Position numbers and translations under genes: made by a program. Source: Streptomyces tagetis (GTDB lineage Bacteria > Actinomycetota > Actinomycetes > Streptomycetales > Streptomycetaceae). From it: 64,000 nt of DNA. Shown here piece by piece: positions 53,384 through 62,430 of the stretch; position 1 is the first letter of the stretch; each line of letters opens with the position of its first letter. The stretch spans positions 62,001-126,000 of the forward strand of contig NZ_JAGPNL010000002.1 of NCBI RefSeq assembly GCF_018069565.1, read 5' to 3'. The notes beneath the pieces are model-generated. The model did no database searches. It was given only the letters and a program-made list of their open reading frames with translations, and was not told where the DNA came from.

Positions 53384-53741
53384 GAGGAGAACGTTCTCCG
53401 TAGGGAGTGGGGGCGTTCCGTTCGAGAGCGGGGCCCGTGCGGCGCGGGAGGGACGGTGCCCGGCGGAGCGTCTGCGCGGGGGCACCATCCTAGAGGCGGC
53501 GGCGTGGTGAGGATCTTCCGTCGGGCGGGGAGCCCCGGGGTCCGCCCGGCCCTCCCCGGGCTCGACGCCGCTCGGCTCCTTGCCTCATAGGCAAGCGCCT
53601 TGCCTCCATGGTAATGGCCTGTCTATACCTGGTCGCAGCACATTCTGCCGACACCGGCAGGTGCTCGTCTCCGTGGGACATGACCGCCCGACCCGTGGGG
53701 ACGCGGGGCGACGCGGGAACGGAGAAGGGGATGCGACCACT
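53384..53741. promoter_or_regulatory. Intergenic region with CTTGCCT inverted and direct repeats
   Basis: These 358 bases lie between the small membrane protein gene and gntR. CTTGCCT / AGGCAAG at 53579-53595 is a perfect 7-bp inverted repeat with a 3-base centre, and a third CTTGCCT occurs at 53599-53605. They precede a moderately AT-rich stretch (about 53606-53650) and make a good operator candidate for the GntR protein. No gene was seen. Confidence 0.55.
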
Positions 53742-54500
53742 GTGACGGCCGGCAAAGGCGGAGTCCCGGGTATCAAGCGGGACGTGCCCACGGCGATCCA
53801 CGTCCAGATCTCGGAGCACATCCGGCTGCGGATCGCCGCCGGTGAGTGGCCGCCGCACTACCGTCTCAAGAGCGAGCCGGAGCTGGCCCAGGAGTTCGGT
53901 GTCAGCCGTGGCACCCTGCGCAGGGCGCTGACCACGCTCATCGAGGAGGGTCTGCTGCGGCAGGTGCGGGGCCGGGGCACCTTCGTGACCTCGACGACGA
54001 TCGAGCCCGCCATCGCCCAGAAGCTGAGCACCCTCTCCGAGGACTTCGCCGACCAGGGTGTGGTGACCACGACCACGGTGCGCGAGTGCGCGCTGATCGC
54101 GCCGCCCAAGCCGGTCGCCGCCCTGCTGGACGTGGCCCCCGGTACCCGGGTCCTGCGTCTGGTCCGGGTCCGCCGTACCGAGCAGGGGCCGGTGGCCCTG
54201 CTCTTCAACTTCGTCCGCACCGACCTGGCGCCGGGCATCGAGGAGGTCGACTTCACCTCCTCCAGCCTCTTCGGCGTCCTGGAGGGCACCTACGGACTGA
54301 AGATCGCCACGGCCCGCCGCACCTTCGGCGCCGAGGCCGCCGGCGCCGACGTCGCCGACTCCCTCGACCTCGCCGAAGGCGCCCCGGTGCAGTACCTCCA
54401 GCAGGTCACCTACCTCGCCGACGACCGCCCGGTCGAGTACTCCGACGTCTGGATCCACAGCGGGCGGCTCGGGGTCACGCCCCTCCTGCTGCGCCGCTGA
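53742..54500 (+). CDS. GntR-family regulator, HutC (UTRA) type
   Basis: A 252-residue regulator. The winged HTH is IHVQISEHIRLRIAAGEWPP with LAQEFGVSRGTLRRALTTLI; the C-terminal UTRA domain has GTRVLRLVRVRRTEQGPVAL and RPVEYSDVWI. The start is uncertain: the GTG at 53742 is in frame, but the Shine-Dalgarno is weak. Adjacent to no obvious target except itself; the catabolic operon ends 870 bp upstream. Confidence 0.9.
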   Translation: MTAGKGGVPGIKRDVPTAIHVQISEHIRLRIAAGEWPPHYRLKSEPELAQEFGVSRGTLRRALTTLIEEGLLRQVRGRGTFVTSTTIEPAIAQKLSTLSEDFADQGVVTTTTVRECALIAPPKPVAALLDVAPGTRVLRLVRVRRTEQGPVALLFNFVRTDLAPGIEEVDFTSSSLFGVLEGTYGLKIATARRTFGAEAAGADVADSLDLAEGAPVQYLQQVTYLADDRPVEYSDVWIHSGRLGVTPLLLRR

Positions 54501-54555
54501 GGAGGCGAAGCCGGGCCGGGGCACCGGACCTGGACGACACCTTCCGATCCGGCCG

Positions 54556-55713
54556 TCAGCGGTCCCGGCGGGCGTTGAGGCGGGCGGCCTGGCGGGTCAG
54601 GTGGTCGCGTTCGGCCAGGTTGGGGGCGAGGCGGGCCGCCTCGGCGTAGAGCCGGGCCGCCGTCGCCGGGTCGCCGTCGCGCTCGTGGAGGTACGCCGCG
54701 ACCGCGGTGTGCCGGGGCACGGAGTCGTCCAGTGCCGCGAGTGCCGCCAGGCCGGCGCGCGGTCCGTCGGCCTCCCCGACGGCGACGGCGCGGTTGAGGC
54801 GGACGACGGGGCTGTCGGTGAGGCGGGTCAGCTCGTCGTACCACTCGACGATCTGCGCCCAGTCGGTCTCCTCGGCGGTGGGCGCGTCGGCGTGGAGGGC
54901 CGCGATGGCGGCCTGGGCCTGGAACTCGCCCAGTCGGTCGCGGGCGAGGGCCGCCTGGAGGATCTCCACGCCCTCGGCGATCAAGGCGGTGTCCCACCGG
55001 CCGCGGTCCTGTTCGGCGAGGGGCACGAGGCTGCCGTCGGGCGCGGTCCGGCCGGCCCGCCGGGCGTGGTGGAGCAGCATCAGGGCGAGCAGCCCCGCCA
55101 CCTCGGGGTGATCGGACACCGCCGCGAGCTGCCGGGTGAGCCGGATCGCCTCGGCGGCGAGGTCGACGTCGCCGGAGTAGCCCTCGTTGAAGACCAGGTA
55201 GAGGACGCGCAGCACGGTGGCGACGTCGCCGGGGCGGTCGAACCGTACGCCCGAGACGGTCCGCTTGGCGCGGCTGACCCGCTGCGCCATGGTCGCCTCG
55301 GGCACGAGGTAGGCGCGGGCGATCTGGCGGGTGGTGAGCCCGCCCACGGCGCGCAGCGTGAGCGCGACCGCGGACGACGGCGTCAGCGACGGGTGGGCGC
55401 AGAGGAAGTAGAGCCGCAGCGTGTCGTCCACCGAGGGCGCGGGCCCCGGCGCCGGCTCCTCCTCGACGAGGTCCTCGCGGCGGCGCCGGGCGGCGTCCGC
55501 CCGGGTCGCGTCGAGGAACCGGCGCCAGGCGACGGTGACCAGCCACCCCTTCGGGTCCCGCGGCGGGTCGGCCGGCCAGACGCGGACGGCCTCGACCAAC
55601 GCGTCCTGCACGGCGTCCTCGGCCGCCGCGAAGCCGGCTCCGCGGCGGACGAGGATCGTGAGCACGCTCGGGGTGAGGCTCCGGAGCAGGGCCTCGTCCA
55701 TCGGTGCCGTCAC
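54556..55713 (-). CDS. ECF42-type sigma factor
   Basis: A 385-residue ECF sigma factor. Sigma-2 and sigma-4 regions occupy about 1-180 (GAGFAAAEDAVQDALVEAV; LTTRQIARAYLVPEATMAQR). The long C-terminal extension has TPR-like helices (for example DWAQIVEWYDELTRLTDSPV and RLNRAVAVGEADG), characteristic of ECF42. These are typically encoded with a DGPF-motif protein and no classical anti-sigma. That partner is immediately upstream and shares a GTGA overlap at 55713. Confidence 0.92.
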   Translation of the reverse strand: MTAPMDEALLRSLTPSVLTILVRRGAGFAAAEDAVQDALVEAVRVWPADPPRDPKGWLVTVAWRRFLDATRADAARRRREDLVEEEPAPGPAPSVDDTLRLYFLCAHPSLTPSSAVALTLRAVGGLTTRQIARAYLVPEATMAQRVSRAKRTVSGVRFDRPGDVATVLRVLYLVFNEGYSGDVDLAAEAIRLTRQLAAVSDHPEVAGLLALMLLHHARRAGRTAPDGSLVPLAEQDRGRWDTALIAEGVEILQAALARDRLGEFQAQAAIAALHADAPTAEETDWAQIVEWYDELTRLTDSPVVRLNRAVAVGEADGPRAGLAALAALDDSVPRHTAVAAYLHERDGDPATAARLYAEAARLAPNLAERDHLTRQAARLNARRDR

Positions 55714-56117
55714 TCGGTGACGGTGGGCGGCGCGGTCAGGAACGGGCGCACCTCCAGCCACTCGTGGATCGGCTTGCCACCCGCTCCGGGGGCGGCGGAC
55801 AACTCCCCGGCCAGTTCGACGGCGCGCTCGTAACCGTCGACGTCGATCACCATCCAGCCGGCGATGAGGTCCTTGGTCTCCGCGAACGGGCCGTCGGTGA
55901 CCGGCGGGCGCCCCTCGCCGTCGTACCGGACCCAGGCGCCCTCGGGGGCGAGGGCCTGGCCGTCGACGAACTCGCCGGTCCTCTCCAGCCGGTCCGCGAA
56001 GTCGTTCATGTACCGCACGTGGGCCGTGATCTCCTCCGGCGCCCACCGGTCCATCGGCACGTCGTTGACCGCGGCCGGAGCGCCCCGGTAGTGCTTGAGC
56101 AGCAGGTACTTCGCCAT
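55710..56117 (-). CDS. YCII/DGPF-domain protein
   Basis: A 135-residue protein with the motif TDGPFAETKDLIAGWMVID, the DGPF signature of proteins coupled to ECF42 sigma factors. It begins AKYLLLKHYRG, typical for the family, so the ATG at 56117 is preferred to longer in-frame starts. Its biochemical role is not established. First gene of the two-gene operon. Confidence 0.92.
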   Translation of the reverse strand: MAKYLLLKHYRGAPAAVNDVPMDRWAPEEITAHVRYMNDFADRLERTGEFVDGQALAPEGAWVRYDGEGRPPVTDGPFAETKDLIAGWMVIDVDGYERAVELAGELSAAPGAGGKPIHEWLEVRPFLTAPPTVTE

Positions 56118-56168
56118 CGTCGCTCTCCTCGGTGCTGGTGCGGCCATTGTGGCCACGCTCACCCCGGG

Positions 56169-56195
56169 GACGGAGCCACGCCCGGCTCCTCGACA
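56169..56195 (-). promoter_or_regulatory. Candidate ECF42-type promoter
   Basis: On the minus strand TGTCGA (56195-56190) and CGTC (56172-56169) are separated by 17 bases. ECF42 promoters described in Streptomyces have TGTCGA at -35 and CGA/TC at -10. It lies 52 bases upstream of the DGPF gene's ATG, so the sigma factor may drive its own operon. Confidence 0.6.
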
Positions 56196-56392
56196 TCCCC
56201 GGCCCAACTTTTTTCCCACGTTCGCGTGAGCGCCGGCCGGCCCGGAGGAACACGTGCCGGGCCCACGGGCCCCGACGGCGCCGAGGGGGCGTGCCCCCGC
56301 CGCCGCCCGCACGGTGCGGCCCCGCCCCGTGGGTACCCTCCGGCCTTCGTACGATGAGGTGTTCTGACACGCGCGGACGGAGGGGGCCGTTG

Positions 56393-57421
56393 ATGCTGGC
56401 TGCTGTCGCCGACTCGCCCGGCCGGCTCGCCGAGGTCCTGGCCGTCCGGGAGGTCGACGGTCCCGGGGCTCCCGGCGCCGGTGAGGTGGTGGTGCGGATG
56501 CTCGCGTCGACCGTCAACCCCTCCGACGCGGTCACCGTCTCGGGGGCGTACGGGTCACGGACGTCGTTCCCCTTCATCCCGGGGTTCGAGGGCGTCGGCG
56601 TGATCGACTCCGTCGGTCCGGGGGTGCCCGCCGACGCGGTGGGCCGGCGTGTGCTGCCGCTCGGGTCGGCGGGGAACTGGCAGCGGTACAAACGGCTCGG
56701 GTACTCCTGGTGCGTCCCGGTACCGGACGACCTTCCCGACGAGGTCGCCTGCTTCGCCTACATCAACCCGCTGACGGCCACGCTGATGGTCGAACGGTTC
56801 TGCCCGCCCGGCGCGCGGAACGTCGTGGTCACGGCCGCCACGTCGGCCATCGGCGGGCACTTGGCGGAACTGCTCACCGACCGGGGCGTCACGCCGGTCG
56901 GCGTCGTCCGGGGAACGCCGGGGCGGGCCGTGGCCGATCCGGCCCGGTGGCGCAAGGTGGTCCGCACGGACGACGGCGGATGGCGCGACCGGCTGCGGGC
57001 TGCCGTCGGACCGCGGGGTGCCGAGGTCGCCCTCGACTGCGTCGGCGGCGAAACGGGCGGCGCCGTCTACACGCAGACGGCGGCCGACGGTACGTTCGTC
57101 CACTACGGCCTGCTGTCCGGAACGCCGCTCCCGGTGGAACGCCCGAGCGGTCGCGGCGGCGCCCGGGTGGAGTTCTTCCGCCTGCGCGACACCGTGCACG
57201 GCGACGGGGGACGGGACGGGGAACAAGACGGGGAACAAGACGGGGAACGCGACGGGGGACAGGGCCTGTCCGCACTCTTCGCACCCGTCTTCGCGAACCT
57301 GCGTCGCGGGCGGCTGCGCACGGCCGTGGGGGTCCGCGTCGGGCTCACCGGACTCGCCGACCACCTCAGGAACCCGGCGCCCGGCCCTCCGGGCAAGATC
57401 CTCGTCGACGTGCGGAGGTGA
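56393..57421 (+). CDS. Zinc-independent MDR-family oxidoreductase (quinone-oxidoreductase-like)
   Basis: A 342-residue medium-chain dehydrogenase/reductase. The catalytic domain begins LAEVLAVREVDGPGAPGAGE and contains VNPSDAVTVSGAYGSR and PFIPGFEGVGVIDSVGPGV; the Rossmann domain has VVVTAATSAIGGHLAELL. No structural-zinc cysteine cluster was seen, as in quinone reductases. A 12-bp tandem repeat encodes the insert D-G-E-Q repeats near residue 275. ATG start with GGAGGGGG upstream. Confidence 0.88.
   Translation: MLAAVADSPGRLAEVLAVREVDGPGAPGAGEVVVRMLASTVNPSDAVTVSGAYGSRTSFPFIPGFEGVGVIDSVGPGVPADAVGRRVLPLGSAGNWQRYKRLGYSWCVPVPDDLPDEVACFAYINPLTATLMVERFCPPGARNVVVTAATSAIGGHLAELLTDRGVTPVGVVRGTPGRAVADPARWRKVVRTDDGGWRDRLRAAVGPRGAEVALDCVGGETGGAVYTQTAADGTFVHYGLLSGTPLPVERPSGRGGARVEFFRLRDTVHGDGGRDGEQDGEQDGERDGGQGLSALFAPVFANLRRGRLRTAVGVRVGLTGLADHLRNPAPGPPGKILVDVRR
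57215..57250. repeat. 12-bp x3 in-frame tandem repeat
   Basis: Three copies of GACGGGGAACAA, the last ending GC. They encode a D-G-E-Q/R insert in the oxidoreductase, an Asp/Gly-rich loop not typical of the family. Confidence 0.9.
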
Positions 57422-57583
57422 CCGCCCCGCACCACCTGATCGGCCGCGGTGCCGCCTCCGGGGCCGCCACGGGCACCGTCCCCTCCTCCGGAGCCGGCCG
57501 CCCGGCCGAGCCGACCCGGGCCATCCGTCCTCGACCCCCGGCCGCAGGGGCGCTCGCGGGGTCCGAGGTGGCACAGTGGCGGC

Positions 57584-58318
57584 ATGTGCGGCCGTTACGC
57601 ATCCACCCGTGGCCCTCAGGACCTGACCAGCCTCTTCGACGTGACCGAATGGCACCCCGAGGAGGAACTGTCCCCGAGCTGGAACGTCGCACCCACCGAC
57701 CCGGTGTACGCCGTCCTGGAACGGCCCGCCCGCGACGACACCGACCGGGTGCGCCGTGAGCTGCGCGCGCTGCGGTGGGGGCTGGTGCCCTCCTGGGCGA
57801 AGGACCCCAGGGGCGGCGCGCGGATGATCAACGCGCGGGTCGAGACCGTCCACGAGAAGCCCGCGTACCGCCGTGCCTTCGCCAAGCGCCGCTGCCTGCT
57901 GCCCGCCGACGGCTTCTACGAATGGGACCCCGTCAAGGACGAGGCGACGGGCCGGACCCGCAAGCAGCCGTACTTCATCCACCCCGACGACGGCCAGGTC
58001 ATGGCCCTCGCGGGCCTGTACGAGTACTGGCGCGACCCGGAGGTCGAGGACGACGGCGATCCGGCCGCCTGGCTGATGACCTGCACCATCATCACCACCG
58101 ATGCCACCGACGAGGCCGGCCGCGTCCACCCCCGCATGCCGCTGGCCCTCGCCCCCGACCACTACGACGCCTGGCTCGACCCCCGCCACCAGGACACCGA
58201 CGAGCTGCGCGCCCTGCTCATCCGGCCCGCGGGCGGGCGGCTCACCGCCCGGCCCGTCTCCACGGCCGTGAACAGCGTCCGCGACAACGGCCCCCACCTC
58301 CTCGACCCCGCCACCTGA
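57584..58318 (+). CDS. SRAP/YedK-like abasic-site protein
   Basis: A 244-residue SOS-response-associated peptidase (SRAP) family protein. The catalytic Cys2 is in MCGRYAS, which forms a thiazolidine with abasic DNA after Met removal. Other family landmarks are WNVAPTDPV, WGLVPSW, INARVETV, RRCLLPADGFYEW and HPRMPL. Length is normal. It protects single-stranded abasic sites from error-prone repair. Confidence 0.95.
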   Translation: MCGRYASTRGPQDLTSLFDVTEWHPEEELSPSWNVAPTDPVYAVLERPARDDTDRVRRELRALRWGLVPSWAKDPRGGARMINARVETVHEKPAYRRAFAKRRCLLPADGFYEWDPVKDEATGRTRKQPYFIHPDDGQVMALAGLYEYWRDPEVEDDGDPAAWLMTCTIITTDATDEAGRVHPRMPLALAPDHYDAWLDPRHQDTDELRALLIRPAGGRLTARPVSTAVNSVRDNGPHLLDPAT

Positions 58319-58379
58319 CCGACGGCCCGGCCGGCCCGCCCTCGTGCGCGGCGGAAGCCCTCCACGGTCAACCGGACGG

Positions 58380-58955
58380 TCATCCCCGCACCTCCGCGAC
58401 GGCGCTCCGTATCTCGTCGAGGGTCTGCCGGGCGATGTCGCCGAAGTCCTCGGTGCCGGCCGGGTCGCTCCACCGCTCGTAGGCGGCCTTCAGGGCCAGG
58501 CCGCCCAGCTCCGCCGTCACCCGGGCGGCGAGGCCGGGAACGCCCCGGCCGGCTATCGCCCGGCCCATCGCGGCGGTGAGGCCCGCTTCCTTCAGGGCCT
58601 CGCGTTCCCTGAGGTCGGGGTGGGCCTCGATCACCGCTCGCCGGCGGAGGGTGAACGGGCGGCGGTCGGCTGTGAAGACGTCCCGCCCGAGCGCGTCGAG
58701 CCCGTACTCCACCGCGTCGAGGGGACCCGCCTGCGCGGGCGCGGCGGCGATGGCGGCCACGAGCGGCCCGGCCGGCGCGTCCTCGGCGAAGAGCACCCCG
58801 CGCTTGTCCTGGAAGTGCCGGAAGAAGGTGCTCTTGGCGAGCCCGGCGCGTCGCGCGATGTCGAGCACGGTCGTCTCCTCGTAGCCCCGCTCGGCGAAGA
58901 GTTCGAGGGCGGCGTCGGCGAGACGTTGCCGTGCGTGGGGTTCCCAGCGAGCCAT
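58380..58955 (-). CDS. TetR-family regulator
   Basis: A 191-residue TetR-like protein. The HTH is RQRLADAALELFAERGYEE followed by TTVLDIARRAGLAKSTFFRH. It is divergent from an NADPH:quinone-type oxidoreductase across a strong inverted repeat, so it is probably its repressor. Confidence 0.92.
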   Translation of the reverse strand: MARWEPHARQRLADAALELFAERGYEETTVLDIARRAGLAKSTFFRHFQDKRGVLFAEDAPAGPLVAAIAAAPAQAGPLDAVEYGLDALGRDVFTADRRPFTLRRRAVIEAHPDLREREALKEAGLTAAMGRAIAGRGVPGLAARVTAELGGLALKAAYERWSDPAGTEDFGDIARQTLDEIRSAVAEVRG

Positions 58956-58968
58956 GTGCCCACCTTAC

Positions 58969-59012
58969 GGGACTTGGTCTCATCACCCTGTACGGTGACA
59001 GGACCAAGTCCC
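58969..59012. promoter_or_regulatory. Nested inverted repeats between TetR and MDR genes
   Basis: Outer arms GGGACTTGGTC (58969-58979) and GACCAAGTCCC (59002-59012) are perfect 11-bp complements. Inside them TCACC (58983-58987) and GGTGA (58994-58998) form a second repeat. The whole site fills most of the 80-bp divergent gap, so the TetR protein probably occupies both promoters at once. Confidence 0.7.
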
Positions 59013-59035
59013 CTCACTGATCGTGGAGGCACGTC

Positions 59036-59959
59036 ATGAGCCGAGCCGTCATGTACGAGACGTTCGGAGGACCGGAGGTCCTGGAGGTGCGCGAGGTCCC
59101 GGAGCCGCACGCGGGAGCGGGCGAGGTCCGGGTGCGGGTCGCCGCCGTCGGCCTCAACCCCATGGACTGGGTGCTGTCCTCCCGGCCGGAGATGGCGGAG
59201 CGGTTCGGTGTCACCCTGCCCTCCGGCTTCGCCGCCGACTTCGCCGGCACGGTGGACGAGGTCGGCGAGGGGGTCTCCGGCTTCGCCGTGGGCGACCGGG
59301 TCCACGGATCGGCGACGGGACGGGCCGCCGCGGACTTCGTGGTGATCGCCCCTGACAGCGCGCGCACCCTGCTCCGCACCCCGGCGGAGATCGACGACCG
59401 GGTCGCCAGCACGCTCCCGGTGGCCGGGCTGACCGCCGCGGCGGCGCTCGCGGCGATCGGCGTACGGGCCGGTGACACCGTCCTCATCGGCGGCGCGGCG
59501 GGCGGCGTCGGCGTCTTCGCCGTCCAGCTCGCCCGGCTCGCCGGTGCCCGCGTGATCGGCACCGCCTCCGAGGGCACCTTCGACTTCCTCCGGCGCCTGG
59601 GCGCCGACCCCGTCGCCTACGGACCCGGTCTGGAGGAGCGCGTCCGCGCGATGGCGCCCGAAGGCGTCAGCGGGGCGGCCGACCTGCACGGCACCGAGAC
59701 GGTCGAGGCGGCCCTCGCGCTCGGCGTCCCGCCGGAGCGGATCTCCACCATCGCCGCGGGCCCCGGCCAGGCCGGGGGAGTGCGCGCCACCGGAGGCTTC
59801 GACGCGGACCCGCGGGACCTGGAGCGGATCTCCGAGGCCGTCGTCGCCGGAGAGATCACCGTGCCGATCCACGCCACCTACCCCGTGGAGGAGATCCGGG
59901 AAGCCGTGCGGGTGCAGGCGGACCGTCACGTCCACGGGAAGATCGTGGTCGATCTCTGA
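59036..59959 (+). CDS. NADPH-dependent MDR-family oxidoreductase
   Basis: A 307-residue quinone-oxidoreductase-like MDR protein: RAVMYETFGGPEVLEVREVP, VGLNPMDWVLSSR, PSGFAADFAGTVDEVGEGV and the cofactor motif VLIGGAAGGVGVFAVQLAR. No zinc-binding cysteines. TetR-repressed in the layout; likely a stress- or xenobiotic-inducible reductase. Confidence 0.92.
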   Translation: MSRAVMYETFGGPEVLEVREVPEPHAGAGEVRVRVAAVGLNPMDWVLSSRPEMAERFGVTLPSGFAADFAGTVDEVGEGVSGFAVGDRVHGSATGRAAADFVVIAPDSARTLLRTPAEIDDRVASTLPVAGLTAAAALAAIGVRAGDTVLIGGAAGGVGVFAVQLARLAGARVIGTASEGTFDFLRRLGADPVAYGPGLEERVRAMAPEGVSGAADLHGTETVEAALALGVPPERISTIAAGPGQAGGVRATGGFDADPRDLERISEAVVAGEITVPIHATYPVEEIREAVRVQADRHVHGKIVVDL

Positions 59960-59978
59960 AGCCCGCGTCACGCGGGGC

Positions 59979-59999
59979 GGGCGCCGGGACCCGGCGCCC
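59979..59999. terminator. Bidirectional terminator
   Basis: GGGCGCCGGG (59979-59988) and CCCGGCGCCC (59990-59999) form a perfect 10-bp inverted repeat around a single A. It lies 20 bases after the MDR stop and about 50 before the convergent MFS stop. Confidence 0.8.
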
Positions 60000-60051
60000 G
60001 AGCGGGGACCCGTCGGCCGGCGGGCCCCGGCCGGCCCTCGCCGGTCCGGCC

Positions 60052-61434
60052 TCAGGACGTCGCGGTGACGGAGTGGGGCTGTGCCCGCGCCGCGGCCTCG
60101 GCGGCCAGCCGCCGGCGGCGCGTGGCCGGTCCGAAGAGGGCGAGGACGATGGCGCCGACCGTCCACGTACCGGCGATGAACATGAAGACCGCCTTGTAAC
60201 CGACGCCGTTGTAGATACCGGCGATCATCAGCGGGCCCACCGCGTTCGACAGGCGCCCCAGACCGTAGGCGATGCTGGTGCCCAGCGAGCGGCCGTTGGT
60301 GTTGAACAGCTCGGGGGAGTACGCGTACGCCAGGGCCGTGTAGCCGCGCTCGAAGAGGTTGACGAGGAACCCGAAGACGACGATGAGCACCGGGGTGAAC
60401 GTCAGCCCGTACATCAGGCCGGACGCGGCGATGACCAGCCCGAAGACCACCAGGCACCACTTGCGCTCGAAGCGGTCGGTCACCATCGCCGCGAGGAAGG
60501 AGCCGAGCGGCGCCCCGACCGTCGTCAGGGCGACGTAGAAGATCGAGTCCTCCACGCTGACGCCCTCGGCGGCCAGCAGGGTCGGAGCCCAACTGGAGTA
60601 GCCGAAGAAGCCGATCGTCTGCGTCACCCACAGGACCGACAGCAGGAGCGTCGGGTAGAGGAACTTCTTGTCCCTGAGCATCCCCAGACCCGGCTTGACC
60701 ACCGGGCCCTGCGGCTTGGGCTCCTGCGCCGCGGGCAGCTCACCGAACTCGGACGCCGCGCTCGCCTCGATGCGCGAGAGGACCGCCTCGGCCTCCTCGT
60801 GGCGGCCACGGGACTCCAGCCACTGCGGGGACTCCTCCAGCTTGCGCACGAAGAACAGGAAGAGCACGCCGAGCGAACCCCACAGGTAGACCAGGCGCCA
60901 GGACCAGTCGGACATCGGCACCACGGCGGAGGCGATGAGGTTGGTGGCGGGGGTGCCGCAGATGCCGATGACGATGGCGTACGCCTGGTACTTCCCGCGC
61001 TTGGCGCTGGGGAACAGCTCACTGATGTAGACGACGGCGACGACGGTCATCGCCGACAGACCCGCCGAGGTCAGCACCCGGAAGACGCCGAGGGACCAGA
61101 TGTCCCAGGCGAAGACGCAGGCGAACGACCACACGGTGAACCACAGCGTGGTCACGGTCAGGGTCCGTTTGCGTCCCATCCGGTCGGCCAGCCCGCCGGC
61201 CACGATGGCGCCGATGAACATGCCCACGAAGGACGAGGACGTCACGTAGGCGATGTGGTTGACCTCGGCACCCCACTGCTCGCGCACCACCGGGGCGGTG
61301 ATGGCGAAGGTGTTGATGTCCGCGAACTCGAAGAAGTACGCGAACGCCACCGCGACGAGGGTGGTCTTGTGGAACTTGGAGATCGGCAACCGGTCGAGCC
61401 GGTTCGCCGCGTTGATGGTGCGGATGTGCTGCAC
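60052..61434 (-). CDS. MFS transporter of the aromatic acid/H+ symporter type
   Basis: A 460-residue transporter with 12 helices. Helix 1 carries AFAYFFEFADINTFAITAP with the acidic residues of the AAHS group, followed by GGLADRMGRKRTLTV (motif A) and PSAKRGKYQAYAIVIGICG. The central loop contains EESPQWLESRGRHEEAE. It is clustered with genes of protocatechuate/gallate meta-cleavage breakdown, which supports uptake of an aromatic or dicarboxylic acid. It is the last gene of the minus-strand group. Confidence 0.9.
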   Translation of the reverse strand: MQHIRTINAANRLDRLPISKFHKTTLVAVAFAYFFEFADINTFAITAPVVREQWGAEVNHIAYVTSSSFVGMFIGAIVAGGLADRMGRKRTLTVTTLWFTVWSFACVFAWDIWSLGVFRVLTSAGLSAMTVVAVVYISELFPSAKRGKYQAYAIVIGICGTPATNLIASAVVPMSDWSWRLVYLWGSLGVLFLFFVRKLEESPQWLESRGRHEEAEAVLSRIEASAASEFGELPAAQEPKPQGPVVKPGLGMLRDKKFLYPTLLLSVLWVTQTIGFFGYSSWAPTLLAAEGVSVEDSIFYVALTTVGAPLGSFLAAMVTDRFERKWCLVVFGLVIAASGLMYGLTFTPVLIVVFGFLVNLFERGYTALAYAYSPELFNTNGRSLGTSIAYGLGRLSNAVGPLMIAGIYNGVGYKAVFMFIAGTWTVGAIVLALFGPATRRRRLAAEAAARAQPHSVTATS

Positions 61435-61485
61435 TGCACGCTCCTGAGAGGGGGGACCCGGCGCCGTCGCCGGGCCGGGGTGACG

Positions 61486-62409
61486 TCAGCGGGCCTCTTC
61501 GGGCCAGTAGAGACGCAGGGGGTTGTCGACGAGCAGGGCCTGCTGCCGGGCCGGCGTGGTCGCCACGTGCGGGATGTGGTCGACGAGCAGACCGTCGTCG
61601 GGCATGTGGTCCCTGAGGTTCGGGTGGGGCCAGTCGGTGCCCCACAGGACCCGGTCGGTGAACTCCTCGACGACCGTGCGGGCGAACGGCACGACGTCCC
61701 GGTAGGCGTGCCGCTCCCCGTCGAGGGCGGGCGGGCCGGTCACCGTCAGGCGCTCCGGGCAGGAGACCTTGACCCAGACGTCGTTGGCCTCCACGAAGCG
61801 CAGGAAACGCGCGAACTCGGGGCCGTCCGGGCTGCGGGTGACGTCGGGGCGCCCCATGTGGTCGATGACGAGGGGGACGGGCAGGGAGGCGAAGAACGTC
61901 TCCAGACCGGGCAGGTCCGCCGCCTCGAAGTACAGGACGACATGCCAGCCCAGCGGCGCGATGCGGCGGGCGATGGCCTCCAGCGCCTCGGTGGGCGCCG
62001 CGTCGACCAGGCGCTTGACGAAGTTGAAGCGCACGCCGCGCACGCCGGCCTCGTGCAGGCGCCGCAGTTCCCCGTCGCCGACGTCGGGACGGACGGTCGC
62101 CACCCCGCGCGCCCGCCGGCCGGCGCTCAGCAGGGCGTCCACCAGGGCGCTGTTGTCGGCCCCGTGGCAGGTGGCCTGCACGATGACGTTGCGGTCGAAG
62201 CCGAGGTGGTCGCGCAGGGCGAACAGGTCGTGCCGGGAGGCGTCCACGGGCGTGTACTTGCGCTCGGGGGCGAAGGGGAACTCGGCGCCGGGGCCGAACA
62301 CGTGGCAGTGGGCGTCGACGGCCCCCGGCGGCGGGACGAACCGGGGCGTGCTCGGGCCGCGGTACCAGTCGAGCCAGCCGGGGGTGACCGTGAAAGCCGG
62401 GTCGTTCAT
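61486..62409 (-). CDS. ligI: Amidohydrolase, 2-pyrone-4,6-dicarboxylate lactonase-like
   Basis: A 307-residue amidohydrolase with GAVDAHCHVFGP (metal ligands), VIVQATCHGADN, VRGVRFNFVKRL, PLVIDHMGRPDV and the catalytic Asp in RVLWGTDWPHPN. The order and length match LigI, which hydrolyses 2-pyrone-4,6-dicarboxylate to 4-oxalomesaconate in the protocatechuate 4,5-cleavage pathway. Clustering with LigK- and LigJ-like genes supports this, though related lactonases exist. Confidence 0.82.
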   Translation of the reverse strand: MNDPAFTVTPGWLDWYRGPSTPRFVPPPGAVDAHCHVFGPGAEFPFAPERKYTPVDASRHDLFALRDHLGFDRNVIVQATCHGADNSALVDALLSAGRRARGVATVRPDVGDGELRRLHEAGVRGVRFNFVKRLVDAAPTEALEAIARRIAPLGWHVVLYFEAADLPGLETFFASLPVPLVIDHMGRPDVTRSPDGPEFARFLRFVEANDVWVKVSCPERLTVTGPPALDGERHAYRDVVPFARTVVEEFTDRVLWGTDWPHPNLRDHMPDDGLLVDHIPHVATTPARQQALLVDNPLRLYWPEEAR

Positions 62410-62430
62410 GGGGAGGTGCTCCTCGGGACG

